A stretch of DNA of 9,344 bases from RGIG7378 sp045588325 (GCA_045588325.1 JAZNEA010000084.1:1-9344); one strand, 5' to 3'. Counted from the first letter of the stretch, positions 1 through 6,507 are shown. Notes: a model not told the origin generated them from the letters alone. Numbers and translations: made by a program.

Positions 1-461
1 TCCACAACCTCTCCAATATACATGTCGTGGGGGAAATCGCCTGTGTAGAACTTTTCCTGCACTTCTCCAGGCATTTTGCTTATATCGAGTTGCTGTACAA
101 AGAGCTTTTTGCACAGCAAGGTAACCTCTGCCTCCTCAAAAGTCATGGACTCTCCCATAACTTTAGCTGTAAGCCCCGGGTAATTCATCTTGTCGATGTC
201 TCGTCCAGACTTAGAGCCAAAGACGCCTAGTTCCTTTTTCTTAGATTCAGGATAGAAGCTGACAGTGAAATAGTCATTCTCCTCCATAAAGTCGTGGGTG
301 AATCTGTTTGTGCGCACGTACACAGTGGCAACGGGTCTGTTCCACAGAGTTCCAATCCCGCCCCAGCTAATTGTCATTGCGTTAAATTTGTCGGGAGTAC
401 CTGCTGTAACCAGGGCCCACTGTTTGTTAAAAACATTTACTATATCTGTGTTAAAAGTCAT
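1..461 (-). CDS. Flavin reductase family protein (3' end off window)
   Basis: This is a probable FMN-binding split-barrel protein of the flavin reductase family, a cytoplasmic flavoprotein likely to use NAD(P)H and FMN; the true substrate is unknown. About 153 residues are visible, and family members of this short type are usually around 165-180, so only a short C-terminal piece is missing. Visible family features are the early WALVTAG segment (residues about 15-21), the NAMTISWGGIGTLWNRP stretch (about 27-43), then VATVYVR and an F-x-V-S-F strand, and YIGE near the visible end. The ATG at 461 follows a strong GGAGG site (470-474), which supports this start. It lies downstream of alr on the same strand but is separated by 161 bases holding a repeat element, so it may be a separate transcription unit. 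I saw only a weak possible promoter upstream. The family call is fairly secure, the function is not. Confidence 0.85.
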   Translation of the reverse strand, partial: MTFNTDIVNVFNKQWALVTAGTPDKFNAMTISWGGIGTLWNRPVATVYVRTNRFTHDFMEENDYFTVSFYPESKKKELGVFGSKSGRDIDKMNYPGLTAKVMGESMTFEEAEVTLLCKKLFVQQLDISKMPGEVQEKFYTGDFPHDMYIGEVV

Positions 462-500
462 GTATTTATCCTCCACTGTTTGAGCTAATAGTTCAGTTAA

Positions 501-628
501 TAACTAAGAGTTAAGAGATAACAACGTTGGTTAGCGATTAGTTAGTCAGCTTCCAACTCTTCACTCTTCACTCTTCACTTTTAACTAGCCAACTTTCTTC
601 ACTCTTATCTCTTATCTCTTAACTAAAC
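501..628. repeat. Heptad repeat element with inverted symmetry
   Basis: The gap between alr and the flavin reductase gene is built from degenerate 7-base units. On the plus strand the right part holds three exact copies of ACTCTTC (556-562, 563-569, 570-576), then ACTTTTA and ACTAGCC, and after a break ACTCTTA, TCTCTTA, TCTCTTA (601-621). The left part holds the opposite-strand form, GAGTTAA and GAGATAA (508-521). As a result 509-521 is an exact 13-base inverted repeat of 612-624. A second nested arm pairs 526-534 with 585-593, with one G-T wobble. The right arm runs into the alr stop codon (623-625). Transcribed from the minus strand, it could fold into a long imperfect hairpin after alr. 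There is no clear U-tract, so it is not an obvious intrinsic terminator. Its nature (repeat family, mRNA 3' structure, or a relic of a small mobile element) is not known from this window. Confidence 0.75.
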
Positions 629-1840
629 TAAATAGTTCACCACATCCACGATTTCTCCACCCTGCTTGTACACGCGTGGGATTCGCTTTCCGATTATGCA
701 GCTCATCTCGTAGTTGATCATGCCACAGGTATCTGCCACCTCTTCGATGCAGATAGTGTCTCTATAAGTCCCTGCCTCTCCATGGTATTCCTGGCTGCCA
801 TATATGACCACCTCGTCACCTACCAGTATGGGGCCCTGTATCTCTGTAACATCAATCATACACTGGTCCATGCAGACACGTCCTATAACCGGTGCTCTCT
901 GTCCATTGACTAGCATATATCCCTTGTTTGAAAGGCTCCTCATGTAACCATCTGCGTAACCTACCGGAATGGTCGCCACGCGCATATCCCGCTCCGCAGT
1001 ATAAGTTCTGCCATAGCTTACCGTGTCCCCGGCATAGATTGTCTTAATCAGCGTAATGTTTGCCTTGAGGCTCATGGCCGGCACCAGAGGCAACCTGGCC
1101 TTATCCACCTGGGAGGACGGATACATTCCATACAAAATAATACCAGGTCTCACCATGTCCAGATGTGTCTCCGGATACATCATAACTGCAGCGCTGTTTG
1201 CCACATGCCTTATCGGAATGTGAATCCCCACTCTGTCCAGCTCCTCGCATACGCCCTGGAAAAGCTCCAACTGATAGTCTGTGTATGCTCTGCCTGCCTC
1301 GTCTGCCGTTGCAAAATGGGTAAAAATTCCCTCGATTATTATGCCTGGCAGCTTAGCTATGGCTGTAACAGCCTTTACTGCATTGTAGCCTGCGCGGAAA
1401 CCCACTCTGCTCATGCCGGTGTCAATCTTTATATGCACCTTGCACTTGGTTCCCTGAGATACCGCAGCCTCCGACAGAGCCTCTGCCATATCCAGGTCAA
1501 ATATAGACTGGGTAATGTGATTTTTAACCAGTTCCTCTGCCCTTACAGGATCTGTATATCCCAAAATAAGAATAGGCTTGTCTACACCCAAATAGCGTAA
1601 CTGCAGTGCCTCGTCAGCCATAGACACGGCAAAATAGTCCACTCCGCACTGCTCATAAAAGCGGGTTACCTCCTTGACGCCGTGGCCATATGCATCTGCC
1701 TTAACAACTGCACAAACCTTGGTCCCTGGCCTTATCATTCCGCGAATGCCCTGCAGGTTGCTCCGAATGGCATCCAGGTCAATTTCGGCCCATGCTCTAT
1801 TCAGTTTATATCCCCCATAGGTGGGAACTGTTCTTTCCAT
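623..1840 (-). CDS. alr: Alanine racemase
   Basis: This PLP-dependent enzyme interconverts L- and D-alanine in the cytoplasm and supplies D-Ala for peptidoglycan. The 405-residue protein is slightly longer than the usual 370-390, mainly from about 14 extra residues before the conserved RAWAEIDLDAI start of the barrel. The PLP-binding lysine is K47 in VVKADAYGHG. Further conserved blocks are KIDTGMSRVGF (138-148), HVANSAA (212-218), MVRPGI (229-234), the catalytic tyrosine Y276 in VSYGRTY, and GRVCMDQ (320-326). Both catalytic residues, Lys and Tyr, are present. The frame is open further upstream to 1954, but that extension lies inside the preceding peptidase gene; ATG 1840 has a good AGGAGA site 5 bases away and is preferred. 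It is the last gene of the M42 operon, 14 bases after the third peptidase. The stop codon lies within the heptad repeat element. Confidence 0.96.
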   Translation of the reverse strand: MERTVPTYGGYKLNRAWAEIDLDAIRSNLQGIRGMIRPGTKVCAVVKADAYGHGVKEVTRFYEQCGVDYFAVSMADEALQLRYLGVDKPILILGYTDPVRAEELVKNHITQSIFDLDMAEALSEAAVSQGTKCKVHIKIDTGMSRVGFRAGYNAVKAVTAIAKLPGIIIEGIFTHFATADEAGRAYTDYQLELFQGVCEELDRVGIHIPIRHVANSAAVMMYPETHLDMVRPGIILYGMYPSSQVDKARLPLVPAMSLKANITLIKTIYAGDTVSYGRTYTAERDMRVATIPVGYADGYMRSLSNKGYMLVNGQRAPVIGRVCMDQCMIDVTEIQGPILVGDEVVIYGSQEYHGEAGTYRDTICIEEVADTCGMINYEMSCIIGKRIPRVYKQGGEIVDVVNYLV

Positions 1841-1845
1841 ACTCG

Positions 1846-1851
1846 TCTCCT
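1846..1851 (-). promoter_or_regulatory. Shine-Dalgarno site that sets the alr start
   Basis: AGGAGA on the minus strand lies 5 bases ahead of ATG 1840. The site sits in the 14-base gap after the stop codon of the upstream peptidase, so it selects the short alr product over the longer frame that opens at 1954. Confidence 0.85.
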
Positions 1852-1854
1852 GAA

Positions 1855-2868
1855 CTACTTGCACATATGCTGAACTGCAGCTGCGAGAAGGGCTGCCGCA
1901 TTTTCTACATCGGACATGGCAACCTCCTCTGTAGTTGTGTGAATATATCTGCATGGGATAGCGATGCCACCTGACATTACTCCACCTGCGCTTGGCTGAA
2001 TAACGCCTGCATCTGTTCCGCCTGCTGTGATGATTTCGTGCTGAACCTTGATGCTCTCAGCCTCGGCAACCTCCTCCAACATCTTGCGAACCTGAGGATG
2101 TGCAATAACAGATCCGTCCATTATCTTAACTGCCGGGCCCTTGCCCAGGGATACCGAACTCTTGGGGCTATTGGGAGCATCTCCTGTAATGGTTACATCA
2201 ACCGCCAGTGCCATCTTAGGTTTAATCGCCTCTGCCAGTATCTTGGCACCACGACAACCCAACTCCTCCTGCACTGTGAATGCGAAACAAACTCTGCCGT
2301 TTAGCTTGGCCTTGTTCTCTGCCAGCATCTGCATTGCCAAAATTGAAACAGCACAGCCTGCCCTGTTGTCCAGAGCCTTACCTGCACACTTTCCCTTGCC
2401 AATTCTCTCCAGTGGGGAAACAAAGGATCCTGCTGTTCCAATTGGCAGTCTCTTAAGTCCATCCTTGTCAGATGTGGCGCCAATATCCACAAACAAGTCG
2501 TCGAATGAGAGCTCGCTGAACTTCTTATTGCCATCTTTGTGTATTGTTCCCATCACTCCATTGGTAAACACAACCTTCTTGTTAAGGAAATTGTAAGGGG
2601 AGATGCCTCCGATTTTGGAAAATCTAAAGAACCCCTCCGGATCACAATATGTGGCAATGATGCCATTCTCATCCATGTGGGCGGCAGCCAGCATCCCGCA
2701 CTCCTCGCCCTGGCCCATGTATACCAGGAGATTACCCATCACGTCCGTGACCACCTCAGTAGCCATGGAACTAACCAGTTCTGCAATTGTTGCTCTGATG
2801 TTCTCTTCGTGTCCTGCTGGACTCTGCTCTCCACAGAGCTTTTTCAACAACTTATATGTATCGTACAT
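1855..2868 (-). CDS. M42 family metallopeptidase, third paralogue
   Basis: A 337-residue cytoplasmic dinuclear-metal aminopeptidase of family M42 (glutamyl aminopeptidase, TET and FrvX-like), expected to remove N-terminal residues from short peptides. All expected metal and catalytic residues are visible: H64 with D66 in AAHMDENG, the bridging D167 in GKALDNRAG, the general base E201 and ligand E202 in TVQEELGCRGA, D224 in AVDVT, and H310 in CRYIHTTTEE. The length is normal for the family. The ATG at 2868 is preceded by AGGAG and GAGG sites that overlap the stop codon of the upstream gene, giving a 14-base gap. It is the third of three consecutive M42 genes and the most canonical in its QEExGxRGA motif. 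Substrate preference cannot be read from the sequence. The family assignment is secure. Confidence 0.94.
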   Translation of the reverse strand: MYDTYKLLKKLCGEQSPAGHEENIRATIAELVSSMATEVVTDVMGNLLVYMGQGEECGMLAAAHMDENGIIATYCDPEGFFRFSKIGGISPYNFLNKKVVFTNGVMGTIHKDGNKKFSELSFDDLFVDIGATSDKDGLKRLPIGTAGSFVSPLERIGKGKCAGKALDNRAGCAVSILAMQMLAENKAKLNGRVCFAFTVQEELGCRGAKILAEAIKPKMALAVDVTITGDAPNSPKSSVSLGKGPAVKIMDGSVIAHPQVRKMLEEVAEAESIKVQHEIITAGGTDAGVIQPSAGGVMSGGIAIPCRYIHTTTEEVAMSDVENAAALLAAAVQHMCK

Positions 2869-2882
2869 GTTTTTGTCCTCTC

Positions 2883-3902
2883 CTAAAACTCGTGAATTTT
2901 GCTCAGCACCCTATCTGTCAAGGCCTGTGTTGCGTCAATATCGCATTTCTTAGCTACACTGACAGGTGAGTGGATATATCTGACTGGGACTGAAATAACT
3001 GATGTGGCGATGCCTGTCCCTATGGTATGAATCTTTCCTCCATCGGTTCCTCCACTTACAGTGGTCTTGAACTGGTAAGCCAGATCCTCTCGGGTTGCAA
3101 TGCCTATGATAAAGTCGTTAAGTTCCGGTGTGGCCACCATACGCAAATCCATCTGAGTAATGGCAGGGCCTCGTCCCAAAAGCGTGGACTTTTTCCAGGG
3201 GGAAACCTCAGGAACGTCGCTACATGTGGTACCCTCCAGCACTATGCAGGCTCTGGGATTTAGCGCTCTGGCTGCCACGCCTGCGCCATCTCCTCCGATC
3301 TCCTCCTTAGTGGAGAACACAAAGTATATATCTGATTTGTAACTGTGCTCCAGCAATTTGAGCATTATGTAACAACCAACTCTGTCATCCAGAGCCTTGG
3401 CCTCTATGCATCCGTCACCAAATTCCATGTAGTTGTTTGCGAAAGAAATGTAGCTACCGGGTTCTACTCCTGCCTCTCGAGCCTCGTCTGCTGACCCAAA
3501 CCCACAATCCACATACAGATCCTCTGCAGAAACTGCACGACCTCTCTCCTCCTTGGACTGCAGATGAATGGGCTTATGTCCTACAACTCCGGGATTGCCC
3601 TCTACAGAAACATGTTGTCCCGGCAAGATACGAAAATCTATACCTCCCACATTGATAAATCGGATGCGTCCGTTGTCACTGACGCTCCTGACTATAAATC
3701 CGACCTCATCCATATGGGCTGCAACCATTACGGGCCTGTCCGGCTGTTTAGTGGCTGTGCCTTTTTTGTATGCAATAAGGTTGCCTGTGGAATCCACATA
3801 TAGTTTGTCCGCCAGGGGAGCTGCCTGTTCTCTCAAAAACTCTCTGACTGGCCCCTCAACGCCTGAGATACCGTTCAAATCTGTCAATTTTCTTAGTAGC
3901 AT
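2883..3902 (-). CDS. M42 family metallopeptidase, second paralogue
   Basis: A 339-residue M42 aminopeptidase, presumably cytoplasmic. Metal and catalytic residues are H63 with D65 in AAHMDEVGF, D172 in AKALDDRVG, E200 and E201 in STKEEIGGDGA, and H311 in VRYIHSPVS. The position that is Asp in the two sister proteins is Glu here (E223 in VLEGTTCSD). Clan MH peptidases accept Asp or Glu at this ligand, so it is probably active. The SGGTDGGKIH segment near the C-terminus is also typical. Its ATG at 3902 lies inside the upstream gene, overlapping it by 10 bases, with a GAGAGG site about 7 bases before it, so translation is probably coupled. It is clearly divergent from its neighbours, so this is an old family expansion rather than a recent duplication. 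Substrate is unknown. Confidence 0.94.
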   Translation of the reverse strand: MLLRKLTDLNGISGVEGPVREFLREQAAPLADKLYVDSTGNLIAYKKGTATKQPDRPVMVAAHMDEVGFIVRSVSDNGRIRFINVGGIDFRILPGQHVSVEGNPGVVGHKPIHLQSKEERGRAVSAEDLYVDCGFGSADEAREAGVEPGSYISFANNYMEFGDGCIEAKALDDRVGCYIMLKLLEHSYKSDIYFVFSTKEEIGGDGAGVAARALNPRACIVLEGTTCSDVPEVSPWKKSTLLGRGPAITQMDLRMVATPELNDFIIGIATREDLAYQFKTTVSGGTDGGKIHTIGTGIATSVISVPVRYIHSPVSVAKKCDIDATQALTDRVLSKIHEF

Positions 3903-4960
3903 ATGGCACCTCTCAATGTCTCAGGATCTGTGCATGCCAACTTAACCAGCAGCTTAGCCACATTGTCTACGTCTGTCATGGAAACGACCTCTGTAGGTGT
4001 GTGCATGTACCTGAGCGGAATAGAAATAGTGGCAGAAGGTATACCTCTGAATGTCCTGTCAAAGGAGTCCTTATCTGTGCCGGTTCTGCCGGAATTGATA
4101 TCCCTGTGTGTGGAAATCTCAGCATCCTTGGCTATATTCTCAAGGAGCAGGGAAATCTCTCTCTTAGTCGACGGTCCAAACCCAATGCCTGGGCCCTCGC
4201 CCAAAGGTGATGTTGTGCCTGCCTTGGTTCCCTCCTGGTCTCCAAATCCCACATCCAGGGCGATGACCATATCTGGTGTCACCTCAGCTGCCACAGCAAC
4301 TGGTCCTATATCGTGCCTCTCCTCCTGGACAGATGCTACGAAATACACGTCTGTCTGGTGATCCAAGGACTGCAACTGCTCTGCTGCAACCAGCATGGCA
4401 TATACTCCAATACGATCGTCCAACGCCTTGGCCGCAACCTTGTCTCCGGCCAGGTGGGCAATCCTCTGAACTGGTGTTACATAATCACCTATGCGAACCC
4501 TGGCCTTCAGCTCACTGTCTGTAAGGCCGGTATCGATAAACAGGATATCAAAGGTGGGGGTCTTAGTCCTGTCCTCCTCGCTAAGGAGATGGGGCGGTTT
4601 CACACCAATTACGCCTGGAACAATAGAATTATCGCCCGTGGCATACACCTCCACAATATTGGCAGGCAGTGTCTTGGGATCCACGCCGGACACCTTGGCA
4701 ATACGCAGGAACCCGCCGTCCTCATAACCCGTAACCATAAGGCCTATTTCGTCCAAGTGGGCATCTATAACCAACTTAAACGGAGCCTCTCCTGTGCCCT
4801 TAAGGCAACAGATGGCGTTGCCAAAATCATCCACGTAGGATCGACAGCCTACCTGACTAAAAATATCCGCAACGGCCTGTGCAGCAGAAAACTCCCCACC
4901 GGTGACGCCGCTAAGGCCAAGTATTCTATCCAAATAATCTCTGACTGAAATGGGAATCAC
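3893..4960 (-). CDS. M42 family metallopeptidase, first paralogue (GTG start)
   Basis: A 355-residue M42 aminopeptidase and the first gene of the operon. Visible ligands are H68 with D70 in DAHLDEIGLM, D181 in AKALDDRIG, E213 and E214 in SVQEERHDIG, D236 in ALDVGFGD, and H320 in LRYMHTPTE. After the Glu pair the usual glycine-rich GxRGA is replaced by RHDIGPVA, and the late motif is GRTGTDKDS rather than the GGTD form of its sisters, which marks a separate subfamily. The start is GTG at 4960; no in-frame ATG lies between it and an in-frame stop codon at 5000-5002. A purine-rich AAGGGAGGA lies directly against the GTG. A promoter lies just upstream (4986-5014). The last 10 bases overlap the next gene. 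Family call is secure; the exact first residue is less so. Confidence 0.92.
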   Translation of the reverse strand: MIPISVRDYLDRILGLSGVTGGEFSAAQAVADIFSQVGCRSYVDDFGNAICCLKGTGEAPFKLVIDAHLDEIGLMVTGYEDGGFLRIAKVSGVDPKTLPANIVEVYATGDNSIVPGVIGVKPPHLLSEEDRTKTPTFDILFIDTGLTDSELKARVRIGDYVTPVQRIAHLAGDKVAAKALDDRIGVYAMLVAAEQLQSLDHQTDVYFVASVQEERHDIGPVAVAAEVTPDMVIALDVGFGDQEGTKAGTTSPLGEGPGIGFGPSTKREISLLLENIAKDAEISTHRDINSGRTGTDKDSFDRTFRGIPSATISIPLRYMHTPTEVVSMTDVDNVAKLLVKLACTDPETLRGAICY

Positions 4961-4961
4961 T

Positions 4962-4969
4962 CCTCCCTT
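4962..4969 (-). promoter_or_regulatory. Shine-Dalgarno site abutting a GTG start
   Basis: AAGGGAGG on the minus strand ends one base before the GTG at 4960. If AAGGG is the pairing part, spacing to GTG is about 4 bases; if GGAGG pairs, spacing is only 1 base, which is unusually tight. No better initiation codon is in frame nearby other than ATT codons at 4957 and 4951. Confidence 0.6.
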
Positions 4970-4985
4970 ATATATGTATGGGAGA

Positions 4986-5014
4986 ATTGTATCACAGATT
5001 TAGTCTCGAGTGAA
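4986..5014 (-). promoter_or_regulatory. Sigma-A type promoter for the M42-alr operon
   Basis: On the minus strand TTCACT (5009-5014) is followed after 17 bases by TACAAT (4986-4991), which carries an extended TG one base upstream (TGATACAAT). The expected transcription start is near 4979, giving a leader of only about 20 bases before the GTG start. Hexamers match the vegetative consensus at 4 of 6 (-35) and 5 of 6 (-10) positions. Confidence 0.7.
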
Positions 5015-5040
5015 TGACTTGGCAGGTTAAGCTAAGGATG

Positions 5041-5084
5041 AAACAAACCCCTTTCATCAGGCATTTCGCCTAACGAACAGGGGT
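5041..5084 (-). terminator. Probable terminator after the carboxypeptidase gene
   Basis: An imperfect hairpin spans 5047-5084. On the minus strand ACCCCT plus TTC (with one bulged G) pairs with GAA plus AGGGGT, and an inner AGGC pairs with GCCT around a GAAAT loop. It is followed by TTGTTTC, a modest T-rich tail, 37 bases after the carboxypeptidase stop codon. The position and orientation fit termination of that gene before the M42 promoter. The tail is interrupted, so termination may be incomplete. An alternative is a dispersed palindromic repeat. Confidence 0.6.
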
Positions 5085-5120
5085 CAGTTCAAATCCCGAA
5101 ACAATGACGTTCTTTCTCGA

Positions 5121-6359
5121 TTAACAAAATACCGTGCTTCTCCACAATCTCACCAGCACCCACCAGAACGAAACTGCAGGCACATCCTCCACAGCCAACA
5201 GGGGAAATGTGCCCAGCACCTTATCGCCCAGGACCACCTCTACCTGTCCTACTTGCTGACCCTTGGTGATAGGGGCTCGGAGTCCTGTGTCTGCCACAAC
5301 CTTGTATTCCACTTGCTTTGCCTCATTTTTTGACATTATCAGCTTGCCGGGAGCAGGTTCGGCTCCAAAAGTCAGTTCCGTTCCATTGGTCACATCCAGT
5401 ATCTGTGGCCACTCTATATTTCCCCTCCCATCGGCTACAGAATATGTGGCAAATCCATAGTCCAGGAGTGCAGTACTTTCGCCAAATCGCGTCTTGGAAT
5501 CAGAACCTCCCAACACTACGGAAATAATACGCATGTCATTGCGGACTGCCGTTGCCACCAAATTAAAGCCTGCTGCATTGGTAAATCCCGTCTTAAGGCC
5601 ATCGCAACCTGCATAATATCGAACCAACTTGTTTGTATTGACCAGTTCAAATGTACCGTTCCTGAATGTGTCCTGCCAAATGGACGTGTAATTAAAAATG
5701 TCGGGGTACTTTGTAATTAATTCTCTGGAAATCATGGCAACATCGTAGGCACAACTGTACTGATCTTTGTCATTGAGTCCTGTACAATCTGCAAAAAGCG
5801 TATTCTCCAGTCCTAATTCAGCTACCTTCTGATTCATCTCTTCAACAAATGCCATTTCGCTCCCTGCAACAGCCTCCGCCAGAGCTACCGTAACATCATT
5901 AGATGAATGCACTGCCACAGCCTTGAGCATCTCGTGAACAGTAAAAACCTCGCCTTCCTCGATGTACGCCTGGGATCCACCCATCCCGGCAGCATATGCT
6001 GAAACGCGAACCTCTGTCTCGTAGGACAAGGTTCCTTCCTGTACTGCCTCCATTACCAGCAACATGGACATTACCTTGGTTACGCTGGCTATTGGTCTGT
6101 GTACATACTGATCCTTGGCAAACAGCACCGTTCCGGTTTCTGCTTCTATAAGCATGGCCTCTGCACATGAGAGGGCACTCACATTTGTGGCTGCTTGCAC
6201 GTCCAGTATCTCCGGAATAGTGACATCGATGCTATCGGCTATTGTATACTGATCCCATTCCTCCTGTGCTGCTGACCCTGGGACACAAAACCCTCCTAAC
6301 AAAATGACAACTGTCTGAACAAACGCCGCCACCTTTATTCCTGCATTGATTCTTATCAT
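5121..6359 (-). CDS. Serine-type D-Ala-D-Ala carboxypeptidase (DacF/PBP5-like)
   Basis: A low-molecular-weight penicillin-binding protein, family S11, that removes the terminal D-Ala from peptidoglycan stem peptides outside the membrane. The three active-site motifs are present: S92-V-T-K95, S152-S-N154 and K256-T-G258. Residues 1-31 look like a signal peptide (R3 and K9, hydrophobic 10-24, probable cleavage near GSAAQ). A segment rich in acidic residues follows before the catalytic domain begins at about 62. The C-terminal beta domain covers about 300-390, and the last 15 or so residues (with WWVLVRLW) could be an amphipathic membrane anchor. At 412 residues it is of usual length. The ATG at 6359 lacks a good Shine-Dalgarno site; a GTG at codon 10 has AGGA at proper spacing, but that start would remove the positive charges of the signal peptide. 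I found no convincing promoter upstream. Confidence 0.93.
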   Translation of the reverse strand: MIRINAGIKVAAFVQTVVILLGGFCVPGSAAQEEWDQYTIADSIDVTIPEILDVQAATNVSALSCAEAMLIEAETGTVLFAKDQYVHRPIASVTKVMSMLLVMEAVQEGTLSYETEVRVSAYAAGMGGSQAYIEEGEVFTVHEMLKAVAVHSSNDVTVALAEAVAGSEMAFVEEMNQKVAELGLENTLFADCTGLNDKDQYSCAYDVAMISRELITKYPDIFNYTSIWQDTFRNGTFELVNTNKLVRYYAGCDGLKTGFTNAAGFNLVATAVRNDMRIISVVLGGSDSKTRFGESTALLDYGFATYSVADGRGNIEWPQILDVTNGTELTFGAEPAPGKLIMSKNEAKQVEYKVVADTGLRAPITKGQQVGQVEVVLGDKVLGTFPLLAVEDVPAVSFWWVLVRLWRSTVFC

Positions 6360-6430
6360 ATCGGTTTACCAATTGTTTATATTTGCTGAAAATCTATGCA
6401 GAATGACCTAGTCTTTATGCTTTCAGTTAA

Positions 6431-6459
6431 TTGAAGTTGAAAATTGGCGGTGATACAAT
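6431..6459 (+). promoter_or_regulatory. Sigma-A type promoter for the antiporter gene
   Basis: TTGAAG (6431-6436) and TACAAT (6454-6459) are separated by 17 bases, with an extended TG (TGATACAAT). The predicted transcript starts near 6466 and has a leader of about 42 bases. The 9-base extended -10 is identical to that of the M42-alr promoter. A 6-base inverted repeat, CTGAAA (6386-6391) and TTTCAG (6421-6426), lies just upstream. Confidence 0.75.
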
Positions 6460-6482
6460 TTGTGTGCAAATTAGGACATGTA

Positions 6483-6498
6483 CCTTTATTAAGAAAGG
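6483..6498 (+). promoter_or_regulatory. Possible Shine-Dalgarno-sequestering hairpin
   Basis: CCTTT (6483-6487) is exactly complementary to AAAGG (6494-6498), with a 6-base loop. AAAGGA is the ribosome-binding site for the ATG at 6508 (8-base spacing). The stem has only 5 pairs, so it is weak, and its regulatory meaning is an inference. Confidence 0.35.
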
Positions 6499-6507
6499 AT
6501 TTTTAAT

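Noticed and set aside
462..520. Possible promoter for the flavin reductase (TTAACT, 18 bases, TATTAG on minus)
   Set aside because: Both hexamers match poorly and fall in AT-rich heptad repeat sequence where such matches arise easily.
556..621. ACTCTTC array considered as a CRISPR
   Set aside because: Units are 7 bases and directly abutting, with no spacers, and there are no cas genes.
1841..1954. Longer alr start at 1954 adding 38 residues
   Set aside because: The extension lies inside the third M42 gene, has low-complexity Cys/Arg/Ser-rich sequence unlike any racemase, and a good ribosome site supports ATG 1840.
4313..4948. 211-codon open frame on the plus strand
   Set aside because: It lies wholly antisense to the first M42 gene, whose catalytic motifs are intact; no ribosome site or family resemblance is visible.
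5076..5105. GTTCAAATCCC resembling the T-arm of a tRNA on the plus strand
   Set aside because: The bases flanking the would-be T-loop do not form the 5-pair T-stem, and no anticodon arm, D-arm or acceptor pairing is found upstream; the upstream bases instead form the terminator-like hairpin.
6332..6340. Alternative GTG start at codon 10 of the carboxypeptidase, with a good AGGA site
   Set aside because: It would remove the positively charged N-terminal region expected of a signal peptide; kept only as an alternative.
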